64,000 nt of DNA, taken from the NCBI GenBank assembly GCA_017501345.1, contig JAFVXC010000025.1, forward strand, positions 1-64,000. Direction: 5' to 3'. The stretch is from Clostridia bacterium. GTDB taxonomy: Bacteria > Bacillota_A > Clostridia > Oscillospirales > CAG-272. The position numbers were made by a program, and so were the translations under genes. Below the pieces are notes generated by a model. That model was not told where the DNA came from and ran no database searches. It saw only the letters and a program-made list of their open reading frames with translations. Below, one piece after another: positions 42,979-50,416 of the stretch (positions are counted from its first letter, which is position 1; every line of letters begins with the position of its first letter).

Positions 42979-44601
42979 TTACTTCAGATAATCGTCCTTT
43001 ACAGCGTTGTATATCGTCAGATAGTCATTTGTGAGGATCGTATCGATGCCCATTTCAAAATAGCGCCGTGCCTCATCGGGGTCATCCGCATAGAAAACGT
43101 TACAAAGAATTCCGTGCGCGTGCGCCTTATCGACACATTCCTGATTGAAATAGGGCTTGAAAAGCTGCACCTTATACGCGCCAAGAGCAATCGCGCGGTC
43201 AACGATCGACATCGGGTCCTTGTTTTTCTTCCATCCGACGCAGATCTTCATATCGGGAGCGTATTCCATCACTCTTCTGATGATCTCGTCGCTGGTCGTC
43301 ATAAAGTATACGTGCTTTTCACAGTCGTACTTGCGAACGAGTCCGACAATCTCCTCGATCATCGGATTTTCGAAATTCTTATCCCAAATCTTGACGTGGA
43401 TGTTCATAATTACGCGTCCGCCGAATTTCTGCAGGATCTCTTCAAAGGTGGGGATCCGAAGCCCCTTGAATTTTTCGCTGTGTCCCTTGCTGAAATCCAA
43501 TCTTTTGAGCTCCTCATAGCTGTGCTCATAGATCTTTCCCGTTCCGTCGCTGACGCGGTCAAGCGTCGAATCGTGGCAAGAAACGAGCACACCGTCACTC
43601 GTAGACCACAGATCGAATTCGATCTCCTCCGCTCCGAGCGCAACGGCAGCACCGAACGCAGGCATACTGTTTTCGGGCGCGATCGTATTGAAGCCGCGGT
43701 GCGCACAAAGACGGGGATATTTCATCACGTGATCAAAGGGAACGACCGATGCGCCGCCGTTGCGGTAAAGCCACGGTCTGCGGCCCTCCTCTATGTATTC
43801 GTAGTGCGACTTCAGCTTGCCCATATGACCTGCGGGCTTGTAATATTTATCCTTCGGATCGATCTCACAAATGCCAAGTCCGACACGATTCTCCATATTG
43901 AGGAGCATTTTTCCGTCGGGGGCAACGATCATACTGCAGCCGCAAACCTCAGAATCCGCAGAAAGCGAGACCGACGCGCGAATAAGATGTGCATTCGTAT
44001 TGTAAGAGAGGAATTTGTTGATGATCGAAAGCGCCTCGTGCCTGTCGGTACGCTGGAGCGAGCAGCCGATGATAATATCGACGTTTTCGCGGGCGATCTT
44101 CGCAAAGTTCTCATAGAAGTAGAAATCGTAGCAGGTAAGGAAGCCGAAGCGAATGCCCTCGATCTCAAGAACATACGGCTGTGCGATCTCATAGCTGTAC
44201 GCTACGTCGAGCTCGTGCCCGCCCTCGGCATCGGTCTTTACCTCGCTCGGAGCGGGATGCGCCTTAAAATATTTTCCGACAATATTGCCCTCTCTGTCGA
44301 TCGCATAGGTGGTATTGCGAATGCCGTTTTCGGCCTCAAATCCCGCATTGACAAACACGAGCGCATTGCATTTTTTCGCCGTCTCTCTTGCCTTCTCGAG
44401 GAGGATCGGACCGTACTGTCTTGCCGACTCATAAAAGCCCGCCTTGCCCTTAACGTCGGCAAGCGCGTCGCTGTATTCGGGCAGGACGATGAGGTCAAGG
44501 CTCTCGTCGCACTCGTCAAGTAGCTTAAGCAGCCCCTCAAAGCAAGCACCGACATCCTTTTCATCAAACGAATAGTGGGGTTGAATTACACAGATCTTCA
44601 T
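42979..44601 (-). CDS. Carbon-nitrogen hydrolase fused to glycerophosphodiester phosphodiesterase
   Basis: The 540-residue cytosolic protein joins two complete enzymes. Residues about 1-265 form a nitrilase-superfamily amidase with the Glu-Lys-Cys triad: LIVLPEYSD (Glu), GKYFKAHPAPSE (Lys) and GFLTCYDFYF (Cys). Residues about 300-535 form a GDPD barrel: LCAHRGFNTIAPENSMPAFG, EEIEFDLWSTSDGV, VSCHDSTLDR, FYADDPDEARRYFEMGID and LTNDY. Both sites look intact. The pairing suggests breakdown of an N-acyl or amide-containing phosphodiester such as N-acyl glycerophosphoethanolamine; this is inference. Confidence 0.9.
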   Translation of the reverse strand: MKICVIQPHYSFDEKDVGACFEGLLKLLDECDESLDLIVLPEYSDALADVKGKAGFYESARQYGPILLEKARETAKKCNALVFVNAGFEAENGIRNTTYAIDREGNIVGKYFKAHPAPSEVKTDAEGGHELDVAYSYEIAQPYVLEIEGIRFGFLTCYDFYFYENFAKIARENVDIIIGCSLQRTDRHEALSIINKFLSYNTNAHLIRASVSLSADSEVCGCSMIVAPDGKMLLNMENRVGLGICEIDPKDKYYKPAGHMGKLKSHYEYIEEGRRPWLYRNGGASVVPFDHVMKYPRLCAHRGFNTIAPENSMPAFGAAVALGAEEIEFDLWSTSDGVLVSCHDSTLDRVSDGTGKIYEHSYEELKRLDFSKGHSEKFKGLRIPTFEEILQKFGGRVIMNIHVKIWDKNFENPMIEEIVGLVRKYDCEKHVYFMTTSDEIIRRVMEYAPDMKICVGWKKNKDPMSIVDRAIALGAYKVQLFKPYFNQECVDKAHAHGILCNVFYADDPDEARRYFEMGIDTILTNDYLTIYNAVKDDYLK

Positions 44602-44641
44602 ATTTGGTTTCTCCTTTTTAAGGTGTATTTTACATTTTCAA

Positions 44642-44655
44642 AAACGCAAGCGTTT
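44642..44655 (-). terminator. Short terminator between metallophosphoesterase and fusion genes
   Basis: AAACGC-AA-GCGTTT palindrome flanked by A and T runs. It lies 56 bases beyond the metallophosphoesterase stop and ahead of the fusion gene. Confidence 0.45.
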
Positions 44656-44710
44656 CGTTTTTTTCATAGTTCTGTATCTACTCGTATCATACGCAGTATA
44701 AATCAAATCC

Positions 44711-45535
44711 TCAAACAAATTCAATAATCCTGACATCGGAGCGGGAAGTCACGATCTGCGGAATATGCTCGTCAAACATCCCCTCATAATTAAAATGGAG
44801 ATGCCCTGCAATGATCGCCTTGATTTGTGGCTGATTTTTGATATACTCCAGCGCTTTACAGGTGATCTCGTCAGCCTTTTGCTGCTCAAAGCGATCCGGG
44901 GGATAACCTTGCATTAGAGACTCGGGAACTCCAAGCAAATATGCACAGGGCTTTGATTTCATCATCCGTTCGTACAGTTCAGGCTCGTAGAAGGGTGTGT
45001 GTAAGAGCAAGACGATGGGCAATGCCTTATCAACCTCTGCCTTCAGAAAATCCAACTGCTCCTCTTCAAATAAATAGTAGCCGTTATCCAAAGCGACGAA
45101 ATTTACTCCGCCTATCATACGGGAAGACATCCGAATGTCGTTTTTGAAAACGCTTTGTACGCTCCTCAGGCTTTGGTTGCGATATGCCGCATCCTCCTTG
45201 GCCTCCCCGACATATAGCGAAAACTCATGATTTCCCGCCGCCATAAAGCAATCATTCTGATCTGTAAACCGCTTCGCCGCCTCCAGATTGGCGATCGAAA
45301 CAAAGTCAATCAGGTCTCCGGTATGTACGATCGGAAGACCGTTCTCTTTGCTGTAAAGATGCGCAAAGTCCAGAATGTGCTCTGCTTCACCGGGATATTT
45401 TTTTCGTTTTTCTGCCAAATCCACTTTGCGTTTGCCATCACGCATATCGGCATATGTCAAATGCGTATCGGATATGTGTATCACGCGAAACGGCTTTACC
45501 GCACCAACGCTTAGTATTGTATTGATAATATTCAT
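44711..45535 (-). CDS. Calcineurin-like metallophosphoesterase
   Basis: The 274-residue soluble protein has all metal motifs of the superfamily: VIHISDTHLTYAD, VHTGDLIDFV, AAGNHEFSLY, LLLHTPFYEP and AGHLHFNYEG. The site binds two metals and hydrolyses a phosphoester of unknown identity. ATG 45535 follows AAGGAGGGG and is preferred over an upstream in-frame start. The gene follows the PHP-lipoprotein chimera by 49 bases in the same direction. Confidence 0.9.
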   Translation of the reverse strand: MNIINTILSVGAVKPFRVIHISDTHLTYADMRDGKRKVDLAEKRKKYPGEAEHILDFAHLYSKENGLPIVHTGDLIDFVSIANLEAAKRFTDQNDCFMAAGNHEFSLYVGEAKEDAAYRNQSLRSVQSVFKNDIRMSSRMIGGVNFVALDNGYYLFEEEQLDFLKAEVDKALPIVLLLHTPFYEPELYERMMKSKPCAYLLGVPESLMQGYPPDRFEQQKADEITCKALEYIKNQPQIKAIIAGHLHFNYEGMFDEHIPQIVTSRSDVRIIEFV

Positions 45536-45584
45536 TTTCCCCTCCTTGTGATGGCATATCATTTTTTACTGCAACAATCTCGCT

Positions 45585-46631
45585 TTACGGCTCACGCACT
45601 TGCGTTCCGCCCCATTCCACCACGGTGAACCCTTGCCGTTCAAAGCCCTCAAGGGCTTGCGGCTGAATGTCAACCTCGGTGTCGGTCGGATAGTACGCCA
45701 TAAACACACGGAGCAGGCTATCCGGAGTCGGAGTGACGTCCAAAACCGCGCCGTCGGTGTAGGTGTCGGTCTGGAAGGAAATCACGTTGTAGGGATTATT
45801 CTGCATAAGAGGGAGCCAATAGACAATGAATTCGTTGGCTTCCCGTCGGGTAAGGCCCTGCTCTCTGAGCGCCCACTCAAGGAATGCGGCGGTATCCTCA
45901 CCGCGCACGCACCAACCCTTTGAGAAGTCCCATTGAGCATTTTGTATGCCCTCCCAATACAAGGCATAATATTCTTTCCCATCGGGAAAGATAAGCGTCC
46001 CGTCAGGGTAGGCGGTGAAATTTTGCCATCCGTCAACACCGTGACTCGGATAGGTGCAGGTCAGTTCCCCGTCGAGGGTAACCCGCACGGAGCAAACCGT
46101 TGGGGCTTGCGGGTACAAATAAATGATGGGCTTGGCATCCAGCATAAGAGGAGTCACCCTTTCTGCGCGGATCCTCACATATTGCGTCGTGTCAAGGGGG
46201 CGCTCCACTACGGAAAATGTTACGTCAATTTCATCCCCTACGCACCACGCATCGGCTTCTTCGGCAATGACATAGACCCTTTCGCCCCAAAGTTCGATCA
46301 TCCGGGGCGTATCGAGCTTCAGCACCAATACATTGGGGGACATTTTTCCGATGATCTCGCCCCATACATAATAGTTGATATCGTCCGCCAAAACCGTTTC
46401 CATCTCATCAGCAGACAAGGGCGGCAGCGTCTCCGTGGGGTCATATTCTTCGTTTTGACACCCACACGCTCCGAAACAAAGCAGTAATGCAAGAAAAATA
46501 AGACAACCGCTTTTGATAGAAATCCCTTTTGTGCTGTTCTTTAACTTCCGCTCGGGCGTCTGCTTGGGGTCGTGGGAGCAGGATGACAGGAACGAATGAA
46601 TGTGGTAGTCATGATCAACCTTGAATTTCAT
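45585..46631 (-). CDS. Chimeric gene: PHP-phosphoesterase N-terminus fused to a lipoprotein
   Basis: The 348-residue reading frame opens with MKFKVDHDYHIHSFLSSCSH and QTPER, the unmistakable beginning of a PHP-domain histidinol-phosphatase-like protein (metal His10 and His12). At about residue 28-32 it switches to KGISIKSGCLIFLALLLC with FGACGCQ, a lipoprotein-type membrane segment. A mature domain follows (VWGEIIGKMSPNVLVLKLD; KPIIYLYPQAPTVCSVRV; YYALYWEGIQNAQWDF; TPTPDSLLRVFMAYYP). The rest of the PHP protein is absent. GGAGG and ATG belong to the PHP part. Whether the product is exported with a 40-residue charged lead is doubtful. Confidence 0.75.
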   Translation of the reverse strand: MKFKVDHDYHIHSFLSSCSHDPKQTPERKLKNSTKGISIKSGCLIFLALLLCFGACGCQNEEYDPTETLPPLSADEMETVLADDINYYVWGEIIGKMSPNVLVLKLDTPRMIELWGERVYVIAEEADAWCVGDEIDVTFSVVERPLDTTQYVRIRAERVTPLMLDAKPIIYLYPQAPTVCSVRVTLDGELTCTYPSHGVDGWQNFTAYPDGTLIFPDGKEYYALYWEGIQNAQWDFSKGWCVRGEDTAAFLEWALREQGLTRREANEFIVYWLPLMQNNPYNVISFQTDTYTDGAVLDVTPTPDSLLRVFMAYYPTDTEVDIQPQALEGFERQGFTVVEWGGTQVREP

Positions 46632-46680
46632 AATTACCTCCAATCGAAAAACTTCTGCGTTGATTTATGATTTACAGCTG

Positions 46681-47346
46681 TTACCAGACAAACGGAATCA
46701 GCCTGTATTTTACTTTTTTCTTGTATTCCGCATAGCCCGAAAGCCCCCCTATCAAGACCTTTTCCTCGTTCAGAATTCGGATAACGGTCACGACGGGATA
46801 AAGCGCAAATGGGATCAGCCCCCAAAATGAGCCGAGGATCAGGGGAAGCGGTAAAAACATCAGCAGCGTTGCAAGATACATCGGATGACGAACCACAGAG
46901 TAAAGCCCCGTGTTGATAACGGTCTGTCCCTCCTGCACCTCTACCGTACGCGAGAGATAGGCATTTTCGCGCATCACCTCGGCGTACATCGCGTATCCGA
47001 TCAGAAACGACACCGAAGCCGCGATAACCGCCCACACGGGAACACTTGACCATCCAAAGCGAAAATCGAGTGCGGACAAAACAAATCCCACAGGAAACAT
47101 CAAGCCCGAAAGGGCGATCACGCCCTGCTGCGTTTTTTCTTTTTCCTTGTTGTTCAGCCGTTTCTCAAGGAGCGCGGGTGCCTTTACGTATAGCGCAATG
47201 CCCATCAGCAGCATAGGAGCAAAGAGCAGTGCGAGAAACAGCCACGCCCCGGGGTAACGAACCGTCCACGCGGGCAGAAACAGAAGCCCACCGACAATAA
47301 TGAGTCCAAGCACAAATTTCGTAACCGCGTTCAGTATCAGCTTCAT
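46681..47346 (-). CDS. Isoprenylcysteine carboxyl methyltransferase-family (ICMT/PEMT-like) membrane protein
   Basis: The 221-residue protein has about five membrane helices. The C-terminal family signature is intact: VINTGLYSVVRHPMYLATLL (R-H-P-x-Y), then ILNEEKVLIGGLSGYAEYKK with the E-E motif that contacts S-adenosylmethionine. These bacterial proteins methylate isoprenoid or phospholipid-like substrates; the target here is unknown. Its AAAGGAG ribosome site lies directly behind an rlmD-tail copy at 47359-47413. Confidence 0.88.
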   Translation of the reverse strand: MKLILNAVTKFVLGLIIVGGLLFLPAWTVRYPGAWLFLALLFAPMLLMGIALYVKAPALLEKRLNNKEKEKTQQGVIALSGLMFPVGFVLSALDFRFGWSSVPVWAVIAASVSFLIGYAMYAEVMRENAYLSRTVEVQEGQTVINTGLYSVVRHPMYLATLLMFLPLPLILGSFWGLIPFALYPVVTVIRILNEEKVLIGGLSGYAEYKKKVKYRLIPFVW

Positions 47347-47358
47347 AGGCTTTCTCCT

Positions 47359-47413
47359 TTATTTTCTCGTCAGACAAACGACCGTCTCGACGTGGGGCAA
47401 GAGTACAAAAGGT
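47359..47413 (-). pseudogene. Displaced rlmD 3' end, copy R1
   Basis: On the minus strand this codes PFVLLPHVETVVCLTRK then TAA, matching the C-terminus of RlmD-type methyltransferases (compare NHVESVVCLSRK of the gene at 49253 and GHVESIVCLKRKM at 60292). It is not attached to a methyltransferase; it begins right after the zinc-ribbon gene's stop. The left arm ACCTTTTG is shared with R2-R3. It ends at the ribosome site of the ICMT-like gene. Confidence 0.7.
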
Positions 47414-47418
47414 ATATT

Positions 47419-47862
47419 TCAAAAATGAATCTTGAACGAAAAATCTCCCGATTTGATCCAATAATAGATTACCAAGATAGCTACTGCCGTTCCGAACAAT
47501 TTGCTGATTATGGATCGAATCTTTCTTTTTCGCTCCAAAATCGTGTTTGCTTTCTCATAATTCTCGTTTATGTTGTCCTGCGAGAGAGTATGTACGCCAA
47601 CACATTTTTGAATTTCCTCGATCACACACTGCTCGTCATAGGAGGTGAATTTTTCACAAGACAGACATTTGAAATCATATTCCGTCAATTCAATGTCACC
47701 GATCAGATGCTTACCTTGGCCGAAATAGCTGTGTTCCTTATAATCGGGATCACCACGCTTTACTACTCTCGTTCTCGGGTACGGTATCAATTTTTCTCCG
47801 CAGCAGGAACAGTAAAATTTTCTTTTCTTCATTGCCTGAGGCATAATGGATCTTTGATTCAT
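47419..47862 (-). CDS. Zinc-ribbon protein with C-terminal membrane helix
   Basis: The 147-residue protein has an N-terminal CSCCGEKLIPYPRTR zinc knuckle and a second pair KCLSCEKF. A helical linker follows, then one membrane segment near the C-terminus (IISKLFGTAVAILVIYYWI). No function can be assigned. Base composition is AT-richer than the core genes. It starts just after copy R2 of the rlmD tail, whose end supplies AAAGGAG, and its stop is 6 bases before R1, so it forms a discrete one-gene cassette. Confidence 0.75.
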   Translation of the reverse strand: MNQRSIMPQAMKKRKFYCSCCGEKLIPYPRTRVVKRGDPDYKEHSYFGQGKHLIGDIELTEYDFKCLSCEKFTSYDEQCVIEEIQKCVGVHTLSQDNINENYEKANTILERKRKIRSIISKLFGTAVAILVIYYWIKSGDFSFKIHF

Positions 47863-47874
47863 CGCGGTTTTCTC

Positions 47875-47925
47875 CTTTCAAGACAAAGCACACCTTCAAC
47901 GTGGATCATAAGAGCAAAAGGTCTC
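47875..47925 (-). pseudogene. Displaced rlmD 3' end, copy R2
   Basis: On the minus strand it reads GAGACCTTTTGCTCTTATGA, then codes IHVEGVLCLERRK in the rlmD frame, leading into AAAGGAG of the zinc-ribbon gene. Compare R1 (PFVLLPHVETVVCL) with PFALMIHVEGVLCL here: the shared left arm is not rlmD-like, whereas the right arm is. Confidence 0.65.
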
Positions 47926-47934
47926 AAAACCTGT

Positions 47935-47970
47935 CAAAAATGGGGGTTGTGAAAGCAAAAGGTCTCACTT
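47935..47970. repeat. 36-bp direct repeat R3 flanking the GIY-YIG gene
   Basis: Identical at 34 of 36 positions to 48518-48553. On the minus strand it contains GTGAGACCTTTTGC and ACAACCCCCATTTTTG. It starts 2 bases beyond the GIY-YIG stop and runs into R2. Confidence 0.8.
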
Positions 47971-47972
47971 TT

Positions 47973-48254
47973 TCAAAAGAATCCCTCGCCCCAATCATCC
48001 CAGTTTGGATTTTTTGTTTCCACAAGCCAATTCTTTTTGGAGCGAACCCAACGCTTTAATTGCTTTTCCCTTGCGATTGCATCATTCACTTCGGAATATT
48101 CTTCGAAATAGACAAGCTTGTGAACGTGATATTTTTTTGTAAATCCTTCGATTTGCTCATTTTTGTGTTCGTATAATCGTCTTCGCAAATCGTTGGTCAC
48201 ACCGATATACATTACTGTATCAGTTTTGTTAGTGAGTATGTAAACGTAGTACAT
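47973..48254 (-). CDS. GIY-YIG nuclease superfamily protein
   Basis: The 93-residue protein is a complete single GIY-YIG domain of the UPF0213/YhbQ type: YYVYILTNKT (G-I-Y position as Y-V-Y), MYIGVTNDLRRRLYEHK, VHKLVYFEEYSEVNDAIARE and KQLKRWVRSKKNWLVE, with catalytic Arg and Glu present. These are putative endonucleases and often occur as stand-alone mobile cassettes in Clostridia. It is bracketed by two 36-bp direct repeats. AAAGGAG precedes the ATG. Confidence 0.92.
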   Translation of the reverse strand: MYYVYILTNKTDTVMYIGVTNDLRRRLYEHKNEQIEGFTKKYHVHKLVYFEEYSEVNDAIAREKQLKRWVRSKKNWLVETKNPNWDDWGEGFF

Positions 48255-48287
48255 AAAGCTCCTTTTCGCCCGAGATCCCGCCTTCGC

Positions 48288-48517
48288 GTTGCTCGGCGCT
48301 TTTTCGTCCGTGTCATCCTGAGCGTAGTCGAAATCCGAGCATAGCGAGGATCAAACGGTGCGTAGCATCGTTTGGGATCTCGGACGAAAAAGTTCGATTC
48401 CGCTTCGCTCCACTCAGGATGACACGGGCGAGGTTGCATTTAGGTGTCATCCTGAGCGAAGGGCGTAGCCCGTAGTCGAACCCGTAGGGCGATGCGAAGC
48501 ATCGGGATCTAGTATGC
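48288..48517. repeat. TGTCATCCTGAGCG interspersed repeat cluster
   Basis: Direct copies of TGTCATCCTGAGCG lie at 48311-48324 and 48445-48458, and an inverted copy (CTCAGGATGACAC) at 48413-48425. Between them is an imperfect long palindrome with CGTCCG/CGGACG and GATCTC arms. Similar intergenic repeats occur widely in Clostridia. No reading frame in it is credible. Confidence 0.75.
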
Positions 48518-48553
48518 CAAAAACGGGGGTTGTGAAAGCAAAAAGTCTCACTT
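48518..48553. repeat. 36-bp direct repeat R4 flanking the GIY-YIG gene
   Basis: Partner of R3 at 47935-47970, with two mismatches. On the minus strand it begins at the stop codon of the YcxB-like gene (AAGTGAGAC), so the gene's own stop codon is part of the repeat. Confidence 0.8.
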
Positions 48554-49060
48554 CCCAGCAAATTCTTTTATCTTTTCAAGTAAAAATGAAAAATATTTTT
48601 GAGTGCCTTGTTGATCTTCCACCACATAGAAAAGATTGTTTCTTGTAACAAAATAAAATGAAGTGTCATCCATTTTTTTCGCTTCAATTATGTAGGAATA
48701 ATCAATACGAGTGTTAGATTCAACTTTAGCACTTGTTTGATTTACTGTAATATAATCTTCTCCAAATTGATACTCTATTGTTTTATTAGGATTTTCTTGT
48801 ATTTGTTTTTTTACAGCTTCGGAAAGCTTTGATTTTCTGTTTTTTATCAATGCAAAAATCACAACAAGCGAAAGTGCCAAGAAAAACATCCCCGCATAGA
48901 GCGTATGAAAGTTTTCGAGTAAGAAATCAGCTATGGTTAAGCCAATACTTAACAGTCCTGTTAGCAAGGCATATATCGAACTATTCCTTCTCCACTTTGC
49001 TGTATGAAACAAATTCATTTTTAATAATAGCTCGTAAGTGTAAGTTGTCTTATTATTCAT
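48548..49060 (-). CDS. YcxB-like membrane protein
   Basis: The 170-residue protein has two membrane helices near the N-terminus (SIYALLTGLLSIGLTIADFL; TLYAGMFFLALSLVVIFALI) and a soluble C-terminal domain with the YcxB-like pattern TIEYQFGEDYITVNQ, DYSYIIEAKKMDD and FYFVTRNNLFYVV. Function is unknown. It is clearly AT-richer than the flanking methyltransferase, which suggests acquisition. Its stop codon lies within repeat R4. It is the first gene downstream of rlmD. Confidence 0.8.
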   Translation of the reverse strand: MNNKTTYTYELLLKMNLFHTAKWRRNSSIYALLTGLLSIGLTIADFLLENFHTLYAGMFFLALSLVVIFALIKNRKSKLSEAVKKQIQENPNKTIEYQFGEDYITVNQTSAKVESNTRIDYSYIIEAKKMDDTSFYFVTRNNLFYVVEDQQGTQKYFSFLLEKIKEFAGK

Positions 49061-49212
49061 TTTGCTATATATCCTTTCTTCGATATGTTATACTAAACAG
49101 CTGTAAAATGCACTTTCGAGTCTTGCTCAAAACTCACATTTGTCCCAACGCAAAATTGGGGCATTTTTTAATTTTGAACACCGATTTTTTGGATTTTTAA
49201 CTCAAAATCGTT

Positions 49213-49239
49213 CAAAATGGTTTGTTTTTGCCCATTTTG
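49213..49239. terminator. Hairpin downstream of the first RlmD gene
   Basis: CAAAATGG/CCATTTTG stem with an 11-base loop, 14 bases beyond the rlmD stop on the minus strand, in an AT-rich spacer. The T-run is poor, so this is a tentative terminator. Confidence 0.4.
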
Positions 49240-49252
49240 AGCTGTTTTTGGC

Positions 49253-50389
49253 TTATTTTCGGGACAGACAAACGACAGATTCAACGTGGTTTGTATACGG
49301 AAACATATCGACCGGCTGAGTCTTCCTCACACGGTAGCCACCGCGCGTCAGCGTAAAAAGGTCCCTCGCAAGGGTCTCGGGATTACAGGAGATATACACA
49401 ACGCGCTTCGGCGCGAGCTTCAGAAGGCTGTGCAGAAATTTCGGGCTGCAGCCCGCGCGCGGCGGGTCTGTCACGACCACGTCGAATTTTTCACCCTTCT
49501 CTGCGGCGTGCACCATAAATTCCCCCGCGTCACCTGCGTAGAACCGTGCGTTCTTCACGCCGTTACCTGCGGCATTCTCCCGCGCATCGCGCACGGCGTC
49601 TCGATTCAGCTCGACCCCGACGACCTCGCGCGCGCCCTTTGCCATCGTAAGCCCGATCGTCCCCGTTCCGCAGTACGCGTCGAGGATCCGCTCACTGCCC
49701 GTAAGGCTCGCGTATTCCCTCGCGATGCGGTAAAGCACCTCGGTCTGCCTCGGATTGACCTGATAGAACGAGCGCGGGCTGATGCGGAAGGAAAGCCCCG
49801 AGAGCCGATCGGTGATATATCCCTCTCCGTAGAGGATCTCACTCTCCCCACCGAGCATCAATGCCGTCTCGGACGCATTGATATTCCAAACGACCGTCGT
49901 AATTTCGGGGTGACGGCGGCAGAGCTCGTTCGTAAACGACCGCTTCGACGGAAATCCTCCGGGCGTAGTCACAAGAACGACCATAATCTCGCCCGAATAG
50001 AAGCCCGTCCGCACGAGAACGTGACGGAGGAAGCCCCTGCCCGTTTTCGGATCAAACGCCTTGATCTTAAAGCACGCGCATAGCTTCCTTACGGTAGCGA
50101 TGATCTCGTCCGCACTTTCATTTTCAAGAAGGCAGGAATCGACCGGCACGATGCGCCCCGTCGCAGACTGATAAACGCCCGAAATGATCCTGCCGTCGCG
50201 CATAGCGAACGCCGCCTGCACCTTATTTCGGTAGTGATGCGGATCGTCCATTCCGAGGATCTCCTCGACGTGACCGTATCGCCCGAGCAATGCAATCAAT
50301 TTCGCCTGCTTCATATGAAGCTGCTCCTCATACGTGAGGTTCTGCAGCTGACAGCCACTGCACCTTTTGGCGTGTGGACATTCGCTCAT
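49253..50389 (-). CDS. RlmD/RumA-type 23S rRNA (uracil-C5)-methyltransferase, short paralogue
   Basis: The 378-residue enzyme uses S-adenosylmethionine to methylate a uracil of rRNA. It lacks the N-terminal TRAM domain and begins with the iron-sulfur cysteines CPHAKRCSGCQLQ. RISPRSFYQVNP follows, then the SAM motif ILDAYCGTGTIGLTMA, VVTDPPRAGCSP and the nucleophile loop YISCNPETLARDL. The C-terminus is NHVESVVCLSRK. A second, longer paralogue lies at 60292. Copies of its 3' end occur twice downstream, marking it as a likely integration target. Confidence 0.92.
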   Translation of the reverse strand: MSECPHAKRCSGCQLQNLTYEEQLHMKQAKLIALLGRYGHVEEILGMDDPHHYRNKVQAAFAMRDGRIISGVYQSATGRIVPVDSCLLENESADEIIATVRKLCACFKIKAFDPKTGRGFLRHVLVRTGFYSGEIMVVLVTTPGGFPSKRSFTNELCRRHPEITTVVWNINASETALMLGGESEILYGEGYITDRLSGLSFRISPRSFYQVNPRQTEVLYRIAREYASLTGSERILDAYCGTGTIGLTMAKGAREVVGVELNRDAVRDARENAAGNGVKNARFYAGDAGEFMVHAAEKGEKFDVVVTDPPRAGCSPKFLHSLLKLAPKRVVYISCNPETLARDLFTLTRGGYRVRKTQPVDMFPYTNHVESVVCLSRK

Positions 50390-50416
50390 AGCCTTCTCCT
50401 TTTCATAACATATAAA

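Noticed and set aside
48288..48517. CRISPR-like repeats between the GIY-YIG and YcxB-like genes
   Set aside because: Copies are in both orientations with irregular spacing and lengths, and there are no cas genes; they fit an interspersed palindromic repeat.
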